A stretch of 64,000 nucleotides of DNA from Vibrio pomeroyi (GTDB lineage: Bacteria; Pseudomonadota; Gammaproteobacteria; Enterobacterales; Vibrionaceae). Numbering within the stretch: the stretch's first letter is position 1; every line of letters begins with the position of its first letter. The translations under genes were made by a program, and so were the position numbers. The DNA lies in NCBI GenBank assembly GCA_041879425.1, contig CP090854.1:3100001-3164000 (forward strand). The letters are read 5' to 3'. The notes beneath the pieces were generated by a model. It did not search any database, had not been told where the DNA came from, and worked only from the letters and a program-made list of their open reading frames with translations. Shown here piece by piece: positions 12,573 to 22,088 of the stretch.

Positions 12573-13544
12573 TTATAGATCGTCGATGTAGCCTAACGAG
12601 CGAAGTGCACGCTCATCATCAGCCCAGCCAGATTTAACCTTGACCCAAGTCTCTAGGTAAACCTTACGACCGAATAGCTCTTCCATATCAATACGCGCTT
12701 CACGACCAATCGTTTTGATCTTCTCGCCCGCTTTACCAATCACCATTTTCTTCTGACCAGTACGTTCAACAAGAATCAGAGCATTGATGTGGAAGCCATC
12801 ATTATCTGGGTTGTAATCGAAGCGTTCAATTTCAACCGTTACCGAGTAAGGTAGCTCGTCACCCGTAAAGCGCATTAGCTTTTCACGGATAATTTCAGAT
12901 GCCATAAAGCGTTGCGAGCGATCCGTCACGTATTCTTCTGGGAAGTGGTGAGTCGCTTTTGGTAAGTGTTCACGTACGTGCTTACGCAGTACATCAATGT
13001 TCTTACCTTGCTTCGCAGAGATTGGCACAACATCAATGAAGTCCATCTTCTTAGAGACTTCCATCATGTGTTGCATGACGTTAGTGCGGTCTTGAACGTT
13101 ATCTACTTTGTTGATGCAAAGTACAACTGGGAAGTCGGTCTTCTTCAGTTTGTTCAGAACCATTTCATCGTCGTCAGTCCAGTGAGTACCGTCGACAAGG
13201 AAGAATACTAGGTTTACATCACTCAGTGAGCTGTTCGCCGCACGGTTCATCAAACGGTTGATTGCACGCTTTTCTTCAATATGAAGTCCAGGAGTATCAA
13301 CGAAGATCGCTTGGTAATCACCTTCAGTTTCCACGCCCATAATACGGTGACGTGTCGTCTGTGGTTTACGTGATGTAATAGAGATTTTCTGACCCAGAAT
13401 ATGGTTCAGAAGCGTCGACTTACCTACATTTGGGCGACCGACAATAGCGATGAAGCCACAGTGTTGGTTTTCCGGTAGGCCGGTTTGTTTGCTATCAGAT
13501 GAAAAGAATGCATCGATATCGAAATCTTGGTTGTTATCAGACAT
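12573..13544 (-). CDS. era: GTPase Era, 30S ribosome assembly
   Basis: Era binds the 3' end of 16S rRNA and helps 30S maturation. The 323-residue protein carries the GTPase motifs G1 GRPNVGKST (near residue 36), G3 DTPGLH and G4 NKVD, and a C-terminal KH domain ([13 protein letters not shown]). It has about 20 more residues at the N-terminus ([16 protein letters not shown]...) than E. coli Era (301); the ATG overlaps the rnc stop by 8 bp, which supports this start. The rnc-era coupling links RNase III processing and subunit assembly. Confidence 0.97.
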   Translation of the reverse strand: MSDNNQDFDIDAFFSSDSKQTGLPENQHCGFIAIVGRPNVGKSTLLNHILGQKISITSRKPQTTRHRIMGVETEGDYQAIFVDTPGLHIEEKRAINRLMNRAANSSLSDVNLVFFLVDGTHWTDDDEMVLNKLKKTDFPVVLCINKVDNVQDRTNVMQHMMEVSKKMDFIDVVPISAKQGKNIDVLRKHVREHLPKATHHFPEEYVTDRSQRFMASEIIREKLMRFTGDELPYSVTVEIERFDYNPDNDGFHINALILVERTGQKKMVIGKAGEKIKTIGREARIDMEELFGRKVYLETWVKVKSGWADDERALRSLGYIDDL

Positions 13545-14214
13545 TGCTTAGTTGCTCTAATGCTGTTTCAGCAGCCGCTTGTTCTGCCTTGCGGCGGCTA
13601 GTGCCTTTACCGATAACAGGTTTATCCACACCTGCCACTTCACACTCAACCGTAAACTCTTGGTTGTGTGCTTCACCTTTAATATTAGTCACTGTGTAGA
13701 CAGGTAGAGGATTTCTTCGACCTTGCAAAAACTCTTGAAGACGAGTTTTCGGATCTTTTTGAGATACTCCAGGCTGAATTGCTTCTAGGCGAGATTGGTA
13801 CCAGCTTAAAATAATGCCGCGAACCGTCTCGGTATCACTATCTAAATAGACAGCGCCGATGATCGCTTCAACAGCATCCGCTAGAATAGAATCACGACGG
13901 AAACCGCCACTCTTCAACTCACCTGGACCTAATTTTAAGTAATCTCCTAGTTCGAATTCACGACCTAGTTCTGCCAATGTATGACCACGTACTAATGTTG
14001 CACGCATGCGGCTCATATCACCTTCGTTTACCTTAGGGAAACGGTGGTAAAGATCATCAGCGATAACAAAACTTAAAATTGAATCGCCCAGAAACTCAAG
14101 ACGTTCGTTATGTTTACCTGCGGCGCTGCGGTGAGTCAGCGCCAAGTGGATAAGATCGGCATCATTGAACTGATAGCCAATCTTTCTCTCTAGTTTATCA
14201 ATTGGAGAATTCAT
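13537..14214 (-). CDS. rnc: Ribonuclease III
   Basis: RNase III cuts double-stranded RNA, including the 30S rRNA precursor. The 225-residue protein has the family signature [15 protein letters not shown] with catalytic acidic residues near residue 40, the second acidic motif around [16 protein letters not shown], and a C-terminal double-stranded RNA-binding domain ending in [19 protein letters not shown]. It overlaps era by 8 bp and starts 26 bp after lepB, giving the classical lepB-rnc-era operon. Confidence 0.98.
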   Translation of the reverse strand: MNSPIDKLERKIGYQFNDADLIHLALTHRSAAGKHNERLEFLGDSILSFVIADDLYHRFPKVNEGDMSRMRATLVRGHTLAELGREFELGDYLKLGPGELKSGGFRRDSILADAVEAIIGAVYLDSDTETVRGIILSWYQSRLEAIQPGVSQKDPKTRLQEFLQGRRNPLPVYTVTNIKGEAHNQEFTVECEVAGVDKPVIGKGTSRRKAEQAAAETALEQLSNV

Positions 14215-14240
14215 GCTCTCTCGATGTGTTAATTGATCGA

Positions 14241-15137
14241 TTAATGAATCCCACCGATGCGATTAAAACGCACACCAGTAGGAATCCATGTTGGAAGTAC
14301 ACTGTCAGAACCACGTTCGAACTCGAAGCTGATCCAAATAGCAACGGCCTTACCAACAAGGTTTGCTTCAGGGACAAAGCCCCAGTAACGGCTGTCAGCA
14401 CTGTTGTCACGGTTATCACCCATCACAAAGTACTGGCCTTCTGGAACGACCCACTCGTTAACACCATTGCGAGGCTGGTATGCTTGCACACGGTCGCGGC
14501 GTAATGGGTTAACTAAAATTTGGTGCTCTACGTCTCCAAGCTGTTCATTCAGCTGAATCAGGGGCACACCATCTTGAACAAATTGGCTTTCTTCAACGTT
14601 ACTTAGTTTCACTGGTTCACAGCTACTTGTACCCTTCGCTTGAATACAGATCTCTTTACGACTGCTGTAACGAATGGTGTCACCCGGCATACCAACAACA
14701 CGCTTGATGTAGTCGATATTAGGCTGAGGTGGGTACTTAAATACGATTGAATCACCACGCTCTGGCTTGCCCGTTTCTACCAGTTGAGTGCGCCATACCG
14801 GATCTTTTAGACCGTACGCGTACTTCTCTACCAAGATGAAGTCACCCACCAAAAGGGTTGGCATCATCGAGCCAGAAGGGATTTGAAACGGTTCATAAAT
14901 AAATGAACGCAGAACCAAAACAAATGCAATTACCGGGAAAATGGAAACACTGTTCTCAACCCACCAAGGCTGAGCCGTAACTTTTGCGCTGGTTTCAGCG
15001 TCTAGGCCATTCGATTGTGCTTCAACGTCAGCCAGTTTTTGTTGGCGCTTCTTCGCCCACACAAACTTTTCCAACGCCCATACAATGCCAGTCACTAGAG
15101 TTACGATCACTAAGATAAGCGAAAATGTATTAGCCAT
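14241..15137 (-). CDS. lepB: Signal peptidase I
   Basis: LepB cleaves Sec and Tat signal peptides at the periplasmic face of the inner membrane. The 298-residue protein has two N-terminal membrane segments (about residues 4-22 and 62-80), box B with the nucleophile in [14 protein letters not shown] (Ser near residue 93), box D with the general-base Lys in [11 protein letters not shown], and box [15 protein letters not shown]. It lies between lepA and rnc. The 245-bp gap to lepA contains a large palindrome, listed separately. Confidence 0.97.
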   Translation of the reverse strand: MANTFSLILVIVTLVTGIVWALEKFVWAKKRQQKLADVEAQSNGLDAETSAKVTAQPWWVENSVSIFPVIAFVLVLRSFIYEPFQIPSGSMMPTLLVGDFILVEKYAYGLKDPVWRTQLVETGKPERGDSIVFKYPPQPNIDYIKRVVGMPGDTIRYSSRKEICIQAKGTSSCEPVKLSNVEESQFVQDGVPLIQLNEQLGDVEHQILVNPLRRDRVQAYQPRNGVNEWVVPEGQYFVMGDNRDNSADSRYWGFVPEANLVGKAVAIWISFEFERGSDSVLPTWIPTGVRFNRIGGIH

Positions 15138-15220
15138 TGATATCCCTTAAATTTCATTTCTTTAAAAATAACGAAAGTGAAAGAGTATAACCCTTTCACT
15201 CTGCTTAATATTTCTAATCT

Positions 15221-15382
15221 GTATCAATCATGCTGACTAAATGCTGGGGAGATTACGCAGGAAAAATCGTTTAGTTCGAGGCGCAAAGTGCAGTGACTAG
15301 TGGGCCTAATTGCAATCTTTGCAACAAAGAAATAAACGATTTTAACCAGTAATGTTCAGCAGGTAGTTAGTGCGATTGATAC
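15221..15382. repeat. 162-bp nested imperfect palindrome abutting the lepA stop
   Basis: The outer arms are GTATCAAT (15221-15228) and ATTGATAC (15375-15382). Moving inward, GCTGACTAAATGCTGG faces CCAGTAATGTTCAGC, AAAATCGTTTA (15263-15273) faces TAAACGATTTT (15333-15343), and GCAAAG (15283-15288) faces CTTTGC (15317-15322). The whole segment can fold as one long hairpin and directly touches the lepA stop codon. The design resembles ERIC-like or MITE-like dispersed intergenic elements. No coding content. Confidence 0.6.
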
Positions 15383-17176
15383 CTAGTCTTTACCAACATG
15401 AAGAATCGCTAAGAATGCTTCTTGAGGCAGTTCAACGTTACCGATCTGCTTCATACGCTTCTTACCTTCTTTTTGTTTCTTAAGAAGTTTCTTCTTACGA
15501 CTGATATCACCACCGTAACATTTTGCGATTACGTTCTTACGCAGTTGTTTCACTGTAGAACGAGCAATGATGTGGTTACCAATCGCTGCTTGAATCGCGA
15601 TATCGAACATCTGGCGAGGGATGAATTCTTTCATCTTCTCAACCAGTAGACGACCACGAGACTGAGCAATGTCTTTGTGCGTAATGATAGCCAGTGCATC
15701 AACCGTTTCGCCATTCAATAATACGTCTACACGTACCATGTTTGATGGCTCGTAACGTTGGAAGTTGTAATCCAATGATGCGTAACCGCGAGACGTTGAT
15801 TTCAGACGGTCGAAGAAGTCTAGAACTACTTCTGCCATAGGAAGATCGTATGTCACAGCAACTTGGTTACCGTGGTAAACCATGTCTACTTGTACGCCAC
15901 GCTTCTCAACACACAGTGTGATTACGTTACCTAGGTAATCCGAAGGTACCAAAATATTACAACGTGCAATTGGCTCACGAATTTCTTCTAGGTCATTAAC
16001 CGCTGGCAGTTTAGCCGGGCTATCAACGTAAAGAACCGTTTTATCTGTTTTTACAACTTCATACACTACTGTTGGAGCAGTTGTGATTAGGTCTAGGTCG
16101 TATTCACGCTCTAGACGCTCTTGGATGATCTCCATGTGAAGCATTCCTAAGAAGCCACAACGGAAACCAAAACCAAGTGCTGCCGAACTTTCTGGTTCGA
16201 AGAACAGTGACGCATCGTTCAGGCTTAGTTTGCCTAGTGCATCACGGAAGTTTTCGTAGTCATCAGATGAAACAGGGAACAGACCTGCGTATACCTGAGG
16301 CTTCACTTTTTGGAAACCAGGTAGACGTTCAGTGCTGCCGCCTTTAGCAAGCGTCAACGTATCACCAACCGGTGCACCTAGGATGTCTTTAATACCACAA
16401 ACAACCCAACCTACTTCGCCAGTATTTAGCTCAGTGGTGTCGATTTGCTTAGGTGTGAAGATACCTAGACGGTCAACACCCCAAACTTGATCTGTCGACA
16501 TTACTCGAATCTTGTCGTTTTTCTTCAGTGTACCGTTCTTGATACGAACCAAAGAAACAACGCCAAGGTAGTTATCGAACCAAGAGTCAATGATCAGCGC
16601 TTGAAGAGGCGCTTCAGGATCACCTTCCGGTGGTGGGATAGCCGTTACGATGTTTTCTAAAACATCATCAACGCCTAAACCTGTTTTCGCAGAACAGCGA
16701 GTCGCTTCCATCGCATCGATGCCAACAATCTCTTCGATCTCTTCAGCAACGCGCTCTGGTTCAGCAGCTGGTAGGTCAATCTTGTTCAAGATTGGCACCA
16801 CTTCCAGTTCCATTTCGATTGCTGTGTAACAGTTTGCTAGAGTTTGTGCTTCAACACCTTGGCCAGCATCCACTACAAGTAGTGCGCCTTCACAAGCCGC
16901 TAGAGAACGAGATACTTCGTACGAGAAGTCTACGTGTCCAGGAGTGTCGATAAAGTTAAGTTGGTAAGTCTCACCATCTTTAGCTTTGTAATCTAAAGTC
17001 ACACTCTGCGCTTTAATTGTAATACCACGCTCGCGTTCTATATCCATAGAATCGAGGACTTGAGCTGCCATCTCACGTTCACTTAATCCTCCACAAACTT
17101 GGATTAAGCGGTCAGAAAGGGTCGACTTACCGTGGTCGATGTGGGCGATAATCGAAAAATTACGAATGTGCTTCAT
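15383..17176 (-). CDS. lepA: Elongation factor 4 (ribosome back-translocase)
   Basis: LepA/EF4 is a translational GTPase that acts on the ribosome under ionic or cold stress and in 30S assembly. The 597-residue product has full length, with the G1 motif [15 protein letters not shown] (near residue 10), [16 protein letters not shown] and NKIDLP, followed by EF-G-like domains and the EF4-specific C-terminal domain. It lacks EF-G domain IV. It lies upstream of lepB as in E. coli, but separated by a 245-bp gap. Confidence 0.98.
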   Translation of the reverse strand: MKHIRNFSIIAHIDHGKSTLSDRLIQVCGGLSEREMAAQVLDSMDIERERGITIKAQSVTLDYKAKDGETYQLNFIDTPGHVDFSYEVSRSLAACEGALLVVDAGQGVEAQTLANCYTAIEMELEVVPILNKIDLPAAEPERVAEEIEEIVGIDAMEATRCSAKTGLGVDDVLENIVTAIPPPEGDPEAPLQALIIDSWFDNYLGVVSLVRIKNGTLKKNDKIRVMSTDQVWGVDRLGIFTPKQIDTTELNTGEVGWVVCGIKDILGAPVGDTLTLAKGGSTERLPGFQKVKPQVYAGLFPVSSDDYENFRDALGKLSLNDASLFFEPESSAALGFGFRCGFLGMLHMEIIQERLEREYDLDLITTAPTVVYEVVKTDKTVLYVDSPAKLPAVNDLEEIREPIARCNILVPSDYLGNVITLCVEKRGVQVDMVYHGNQVAVTYDLPMAEVVLDFFDRLKSTSRGYASLDYNFQRYEPSNMVRVDVLLNGETVDALAIITHKDIAQSRGRLLVEKMKEFIPRQMFDIAIQAAIGNHIIARSTVKQLRKNVIAKCYGGDISRKKKLLKKQKEGKKRMKQIGNVELPQEAFLAILHVGKD

Positions 17177-17218
17177 AGGCTTGGTGTGACTAAACTCTTT
17201 GAATAGGGATAATAAGAA

Positions 17219-17260
17219 AGCCGCTATGCTTCCAATCTAGCATCAGCATTGGTGGCGGCA
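17219..17260 (-). terminator. Possible terminator after the rpoE-rse operon
   Basis: On the minus strand GCCGC and AATGCT pair with AGCAT and GCGGC across a loop, followed by TTTCTTATTAT. The stem is interrupted and the T-run is broken, so support is moderate. Confidence 0.4.
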
Positions 17261-17313
17261 TTTCAATCAAGTTGGCAGATTCTACCCAATTTAAGGGCAA
17301 TAAGCATCATAAA

Positions 17314-17784
17314 TTAGACGAGAGACTCACCTAGGATTCGAATCAAGACGACTTCTTGCTTGGATTTGTCTTCCATAGGTTTGGCTAGCCGCTTCGCTAA
17401 GGCAATACCACCAGCTGTAAATAGTGCAGCACTGAGTATAACAATCCCCTCGCCCCCTTGGAGTAAGGGTTGTAACAAGAGTTGTCCAACGCAAGCACCA
17501 ATCATCAACATGAAAAGTGGGATAAGGTAAACGATAGCTGCCGACTGAAGCAGGCTTTTTTCTGGGAAGCCGATCTCTACAATTTGTCCGGCTTTAACAA
17601 GGCTTTTGGTTTTAAGCTGCCAAAACAAAGATTTATTGCCTACAGCCTTGGTGACGATACCGGTTCCACAGCTTTTTTGAGAAGAGCAACTGCTGCAACT
17701 GGTTTGTTGTTCACAGCTCAGTTGAACAAAATATTGCTTACCTTTTTGTTCGACTGAGCTAACGGTCGCCAGCGCGGTCATCAT
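17314..17784 (-). CDS. rseC: Sigma-E factor regulatory protein RseC
   Basis: RseC is an inner-membrane protein that antagonises RseB in sigma-E control and is related to SoxR-reducing RsxC-system proteins. The 156-residue protein starts with a cytoplasmic segment containing a cysteine cluster (CEQQTSCSSCSSQKSC, about residues 24-39), followed by two membrane helices (around 82-105 and 112-132). It overlaps rseB by 4 bp as the last gene of rpoE-rseA-rseB-rseC. Confidence 0.93.
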   Translation of the reverse strand: MMTALATVSSVEQKGKQYFVQLSCEQQTSCSSCSSQKSCGTGIVTKAVGNKSLFWQLKTKSLVKAGQIVEIGFPEKSLLQSAAIVYLIPLFMLMIGACVGQLLLQPLLQGGEGIVILSAALFTAGGIALAKRLAKPMEDKSKQEVVLIRILGESLV

Positions 17785-18743
17785 TGCGCTGGTACCGGAT
17801 TATTGAACGTAACTGACTGAGCAATGCGCTTGGCTGTTGCTGGCGGAATATCGCCAACTACAGAGATTTCTCTGTCGCCAATCACTAAGCTGTGTAAGGT
17901 TCTGCGTCCTTGGCGTACCAATTGCCCTTTCAATGAATGTTCATCTTTATCGGCGATGTACACCGAAAAGCTAAACAATCCATCACTGAAAAGCTGACTC
18001 TCGACCATTTTTTCGGTCGCTGCCATTTGGTAACGGCTAAGCTCTTTCGACTTAAACCCTTCTGGCACCCAAGACGCTTGCCAGTTGGTATCACTCACTA
18101 AGCCTTCTGGTAGTGATAAAACCTTCGGCAATTTCGCTTGATTCAAGCCACCCATGGCTTCAGCGATTTTATCGTTCACGACATAAGAGATAGTTCGGTA
18201 CTGTTCCAGTATTTCACCATCACGATCTAATAGGTCGGCACGTAGAGGAAGACTGGTTTTCTCGTCTACCCAAACCACGTAAGAGTAACGAAGGCCATCT
18301 TTTGGCACTACGCGTAACACTTGAGTAGTGCTGCCCGCTTCACGAGAACGGCCAACTTTTACAAAGTCGTAGTACTGATTTAGGGATTCGATATCTCGAT
18401 TGATCATCGGAATAACAGGAGCAACCATGCTGCCTGACTGGATCGTAAACGGCTCTGTACCCGGTTCGATGTAGCTCACTTCATTACCGCGACGAATCAC
18501 TTCACGAACAGGGCCACTCAGGTAAACAAGGTGTGCGAGTTGTTGGTCGTCGTTAACTGCATGACGATAAAGCAGAGGTTCAATACTGCTCTTCTTTATC
18601 AATATGTAGGAGAGTTCATAATTTAGATGCTGACTGGCCTCGTTCATTTGATGCAACAAGGCCTTTGCAGTGGGTTCCTCTGCAAAGGCTGCTGGAGACA
18701 TCAAGCTGAACAGTGTCAGTGCACTGACCAGGATTTTCTTCAT
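17781..18743 (-). CDS. rseB: Sigma-E regulatory periplasmic protein RseB
   Basis: RseB (MucB) binds the periplasmic part of RseA, blocks DegS cleavage, and senses mislocalised lipoproteins or LPS. The 320-residue protein begins with a clear signal peptide (MKKILVSALTLFSLMSPAAFA, cut after the last Ala). The rest fits the MucB/RseB lipid-binding and C-terminal domains. Start and stop each overlap a neighbour by 4 bp, showing translational coupling with rseA and rseC. Confidence 0.95.
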   Translation of the reverse strand: MKKILVSALTLFSLMSPAAFAEEPTAKALLHQMNEASQHLNYELSYILIKKSSIEPLLYRHAVNDDQQLAHLVYLSGPVREVIRRGNEVSYIEPGTEPFTIQSGSMVAPVIPMINRDIESLNQYYDFVKVGRSREAGSTTQVLRVVPKDGLRYSYVVWVDEKTSLPLRADLLDRDGEILEQYRTISYVVNDKIAEAMGGLNQAKLPKVLSLPEGLVSDTNWQASWVPEGFKSKELSRYQMAATEKMVESQLFSDGLFSFSVYIADKDEHSLKGQLVRQGRRTLHSLVIGDREISVVGDIPPATAKRIAQSVTFNNPVPAQ

Positions 18744-19363
18744 TCAATGTCCGATTCTAGATGTGCATCTTGCATTGGCGATGCATCACTGTTTAATCTT
18801 AGTTGTAGCTCATAATCTTCTAACATTGCATGAACGCGTTTGCGCTGCTCTTGCAAGTTAGCTTCAGATGCCGGTTTCTCAACAGAGTCGCGCGTTAAGC
18901 TTACTGGTTCCGCAGAACCCGCAAATGGAATCGTCTGTAGTACAGGCAATTGCTCAGGTGCTGCAGGGTCGCTGCCACCATATTGCTGAACACCGAGTAC
19001 AACGGCTAACGATACACACGCTGCCACGGCAACTTGTCCAAACTGCTGTAACCACGCAGGAAGCTGACGCTTCGCTTGCTGAGGTTTCGGCTGCTCTTCA
19101 ATTGGAGCAACAGTAGGTTCAACATTCACTTGGTGCAGGTTCGGTATTGCACTATGTGCAGGCTCGGCTTCAAGCGCCGCTGCCACACTGTCAGCAATGT
19201 TCCAATCTTGAGTTTCTGGCGCATCCCCACGCATTACGTCACCAATCAAATGGTAACTCTGCCAGGTATTCATGCTTTCTTGATCAGATTCAAGGTCTAC
19301 AATGAGAGCTTTATCGATCGTTTCACCATCCATGAGTGCCGAAAGCTTTTCTTTATCAGCCAT
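18740..19363 (-). CDS. rseA: Anti-sigma-E factor RseA
   Basis: RseA holds sigma-E at the inner membrane until DegS and RseP cleave it after envelope stress. The ATG at 19363 is chosen over one four codons upstream, because it yields MADKEKLSALMDGE like the family and follows a GGTGA site. The 207-residue protein has the N-terminal sigma-binding domain (SALMDGETID...WQSYHLIGDVMRG), one membrane helix (about residues 107-123, VAVAACVSLAVVLGV) and a periplasmic tail. It lies between rpoE and rseB in the operon. Confidence 0.95.
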   Translation of the reverse strand: MADKEKLSALMDGETIDKALIVDLESDQESMNTWQSYHLIGDVMRGDAPETQDWNIADSVAAALEAEPAHSAIPNLHQVNVEPTVAPIEEQPKPQQAKRQLPAWLQQFGQVAVAACVSLAVVLGVQQYGGSDPAAPEQLPVLQTIPFAGSAEPVSLTRDSVEKPASEANLQEQRKRVHAMLEDYELQLRLNSDASPMQDAHLESDIE

Positions 19364-19389
19364 TATTTTCACCATAATTATTACAAGTT

Positions 19390-19968
19390 CTAGCGTTGCA
19401 AAAGAGGTTTAATTTTCTTTTCCACTGCTTCACGAGCTCGGAAAATACGCGAACGTACGGTTCCTACAGGGCAATCCATTACTTCTGCAATCTCTTCGTA
19501 GCTCAAACCTTCAAGCTCACGCAGCGTCATTGCAGTTTTTAAGTCTTCTGGCAGCGCTTCAATCGCTCCAAAAACGACTTGTTTCAATTCTTTTGACAGC
19601 GTTAAGTTCTCAGGGTTCGATATTTCTTTTAACGCGCTGCCTGTTTCGTAATATTCAGCATCTTCTGCATCTACATCTGTTGCTGGCGGCCTACGGCTCT
19701 GGGCAACAATATGATTTTTAGCGGTGTTCACGGCAATTCGGTATAACCATGTATAGAAGGCACTCTCGCCGCGAAAGTTAGGTATCGCGCGGTAAGCTTT
19801 AATAAAAGCTTCTTGTGCTACATCAGGTACATCACCGGAATTATTCACGTATCGAGAGATAAGATTACAAACTTTGTTTTGATACTTAACCACTAGTAAG
19901 TTAAATGCCTGCTTATCTCCACTCTGAACTCGCTCAATCAACACTTGATCGGTTAGCTGCTCGTTCAT
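19390..19968 (-). CDS. rpoE: RNA polymerase sigma factor RpoE (sigma-E)
   Basis: Sigma-E directs the extracytoplasmic stress regulon (outer-membrane protein folding, sRNAs). The frame extends to 20007, but the ATG at 19968 gives MNEQLTDQVLIERVQSGDKQ, collinear with the 191-residue E. coli protein; the product here is 192 residues. Region 2 (NLLVVKYQNKVCNLISRYV and the DVAQEAFIKAYRAIPNFRGES segment) and region 4 (LEGLSYEEIAEVMDCPVGTVRSRIFRAR) are intact. It heads the rpoE-rseABC operon and is preceded by a sigma-E-type promoter, so it is probably autoregulated. Confidence 0.97.
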   Translation of the reverse strand: MNEQLTDQVLIERVQSGDKQAFNLLVVKYQNKVCNLISRYVNNSGDVPDVAQEAFIKAYRAIPNFRGESAFYTWLYRIAVNTAKNHIVAQSRRPPATDVDAEDAEYYETGSALKEISNPENLTLSKELKQVVFGAIEALPEDLKTAMTLRELEGLSYEEIAEVMDCPVGTVRSRIFRAREAVEKKIKPLLQR

Positions 19969-20066
19969 TCGAGCGGGTACTCCTATTGTTATAACCCTCA
20001 CCTTCACAGATATGGGTACTAATTATGCGAAATGTAGTATTGACACCACCGTCTACAAGAGCACTA

Positions 20067-20095
20067 TTGTGACTAAGCCAAATACCGAAAGTTCC
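20067..20095 (-). promoter_or_regulatory. Sigma-E-type promoter of rpoE
   Basis: On the minus strand the -35 GGAACTT (20089-20095) is followed after 16 bases by TCACAA (20067-20072), preceded by G. GGAACTT with a 15-19 bp spacer and a GTC-type -10 is the known sigma-E signature. It lies about 100 bp before the rpoE ATG, fitting autoregulation. Confidence 0.7.
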
Positions 20096-20247
20096 AACTT
20101 TCTTAAAATTATTTGCCATTATTGTTTCACAATGTGATGTAATAAAAATAGTTATCCCTATCAATTTGGGGAAACCTTGAGCAAAAGCAATGGTATTGAG
20201 CAATTAAATATTTCTAGATAGCTGTCTATATATTGATTTTGCGTAGC

Positions 20248-20300
20248 GTTTTAGGATGACTCTGGGGAGATTATAACAGTCTTACCGCAAGTCCTAAAAC
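20248..20300. promoter_or_regulatory. Inverted repeat in the nadB leader
   Basis: GTTTTAGGA (20248-20256) and TCCTAAAAC (20292-20300) are perfect complements, and GACT (20258-20261) with AGTC (20278-20281) nests inside. It ends 58 bp before the nadB ATG. The 390-bp rpoE-nadB gap holds this and the rpoE promoter; no gene was seen there. It could be an operator or a leader hairpin. Confidence 0.45.
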
Positions 20301-20358
20301 AAGACAAAGTCAATTGAGAGTGGACAACTCGACTATAGCCCGGGATTTAATAAGTTTT

Positions 20359-21975
20359 ATGAACGCAAACCGTGAACATCAGTGTGATGTATTAGTGGTA
20401 GGAAGTGGTGCGGCAGGCTTGTCATTAGCCTTACGCGTAGCAGAACATGCAAAAGTAATTGTATTAAGCAAAGGACCACGCAGCGAAGGATCGACGTATT
20501 ACGCACAAGGTGGTATCGCCGCGGTGTTCGATGAGTCGGACAGTATTGAGTCTCATGTAGAAGATACTCAAATTGCTGGGGCTGGGTTATGTGAAGAAGA
20601 TACAGTTCAATTCATTGCTGAAAATGCTAAAGAGTGTGTGCAATGGCTAATTGATGGCGGTGTTCCATTTGATAAAGATGAGAACAGCACCGAAGGTCAG
20701 CCAAAATATCACCTTACTCGTGAGGGTGGACACAGCCACCGCAGAATTCTGCACGCTGCCGATGCAACTGGCATGGCGATGCAAACCTCACTGCAAGATA
20801 ACGTAAAGAATCACCCAAACATCGAGATCTTCGAACGCCACAATGCGTTGGATTTGATCACTGAAGATAAAGTTGGTGGTTCGAAAGACAAGGTTATCGG
20901 TGCCTACATTTGGAACCGCAACCAAGAACACGTCGAAACCGTGCGCGCTAAATTTGTAGTGTTAGCTACTGGCGGCGCTTCAAAGGTTTATCAATACACG
21001 TCTAACCCAGATGTCTCTTCAGGTGATGGTATTGCTATCGCTTGGCGTGCAGGTTGTCGTGTGGCGAACCTTGAGTTCAACCAATTCCACCCGACTTGCT
21101 TGTTCCACCCAGAAGCGCGTAACTTCCTATTAACGGAAGCACTTCGTGGTGAAGGTGCGTACCTGCGTCGTCCAGACGGTTCTCGCTTCATGAAAGACTT
21201 CGATGAGCGCGGTGAACTGGCTCCTCGTGATGTGGTAGCTCGCGCCATTGACTTTGAAATGAAGCGCTTAGGTGCTGATTGCATGTACGTTGATATCAGT
21301 CACAAGCCTGAAGAATTCATCACTGCGCACTTCCCAATGATTCACACTCGTTTGATGGACTTGGGTATCGACATGACCAAAGAGCCGATTCCTATCGTAC
21401 CAGCAGCCCACTACACCTGTGGTGGTGTTATGGTGAATAAACAAGGTCAAACCGACCTAGCGAATCTGTATGCGATTGGTGAAGTGAGCTACACCGGCCT
21501 GCACGGTGCGAACCGTATGGCTTCAAATTCACTGCTTGAATGTGTGGTTTACGCATGGGCTGCAGCCAAAGACATCGTTGAGAACATCGACCAGTCTCAA
21601 CTGTGTGCTGAACTGCCAGCATGGGATGAAAGCCAAGTCACCAACAGTGATGAAGAGGTTATCATTCAACACAACTGGCATGAGCTACGTCTATTCATGT
21701 GGGATTACATGGGTATCGTGCGTACTGATAAACGTCTTGAGCGCGCAATGCGCCGTATCCAGATGTTGCAGCAAGAGACTCACGAGTATTACAGCAACTT
21801 TAAGGTTTCAAATAACCTGTTAGAACTGCGTAACTTGCTACAAGTTGCTGAGCTAATGGTTCGCTGTGCAATGCAACGTAAAGAGAGCCGCGGCCTTCAC
21901 TACACGTTGGATTACCCAGAGCTTGCTGAAGACAGCGGCCCAACCATTCTGACACCAGAGAAAAGCCAGTCTTAA
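20359..21975 (+). CDS. nadB: L-aspartate oxidase
   Basis: NadB is the FAD enzyme oxidising L-aspartate to iminoaspartate, first step of de novo NAD synthesis. The ATG at 20359 gives 538 residues beginning [20 protein letters not shown], aligned with E. coli NadB; an upstream TTG at 20314 is less likely. Visible are the dinucleotide-binding [11 protein letters not shown], the substrate and FAD region [27 protein letters not shown] and the [12 protein letters not shown] motif. It is divergent from rpoE, as in E. coli and other Vibrio. Confidence 0.96.
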   Translation: MNANREHQCDVLVVGSGAAGLSLALRVAEHAKVIVLSKGPRSEGSTYYAQGGIAAVFDESDSIESHVEDTQIAGAGLCEEDTVQFIAENAKECVQWLIDGGVPFDKDENSTEGQPKYHLTREGGHSHRRILHAADATGMAMQTSLQDNVKNHPNIEIFERHNALDLITEDKVGGSKDKVIGAYIWNRNQEHVETVRAKFVVLATGGASKVYQYTSNPDVSSGDGIAIAWRAGCRVANLEFNQFHPTCLFHPEARNFLLTEALRGEGAYLRRPDGSRFMKDFDERGELAPRDVVARAIDFEMKRLGADCMYVDISHKPEEFITAHFPMIHTRLMDLGIDMTKEPIPIVPAAHYTCGGVMVNKQGQTDLANLYAIGEVSYTGLHGANRMASNSLLECVVYAWAAAKDIVENIDQSQLCAELPAWDESQVTNSDEEVIIQHNWHELRLFMWDYMGIVRTDKRLERAMRRIQMLQQETHEYYSNFKVSNNLLELRNLLQVAELMVRCAMQRKESRGLHYTLDYPELAEDSGPTILTPEKSQS

Positions 21976-21977
21976 TC

Positions 21978-22010
21978 TTGATAGATTGATAGATTGATAG
22001 ATTGATAGAT
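21978..22010. repeat. Tandem repeat, four copies of an 8-mer
   Basis: TTGATAGA is repeated four times without error (21978-22009), starting two bases after the nadB stop codon and ending just before the terminator. Such short tracts are prone to slippage and could vary between strains. Confidence 0.9.
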
Positions 22011-22021
22011 AAAATGCGAAA

Positions 22022-22048
22022 AAAGGGAGCCTAGTGCTCCCTTTCTTT
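22022..22048 (+). terminator. Terminator after nadB
   Basis: Perfect 9-bp stem AAAGGGAGC / GCTCCCTTT with a CTAGT loop, then CTTTC. The upstream A-run makes it usable for the convergent cptA as well. Confidence 0.8.
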
Positions 22049-22088
22049 CATCTGCAGCCATTACTTTCAGCCTGAAGTTTTGATTTCT

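Noticed and set aside
15172..15205. Hairpin AGTGAAAG/CTTTCACT before lepB
   Set aside because: An 8-bp A+T-rich stem with no clean T-run on the minus strand; too weak to call a terminator.
19934..20203. 89-codon frame in the rpoE upstream region
   Set aside because: Spans the sigma-E promoter and the rpoE ribosome site, has no family resemblance and no ribosome site.
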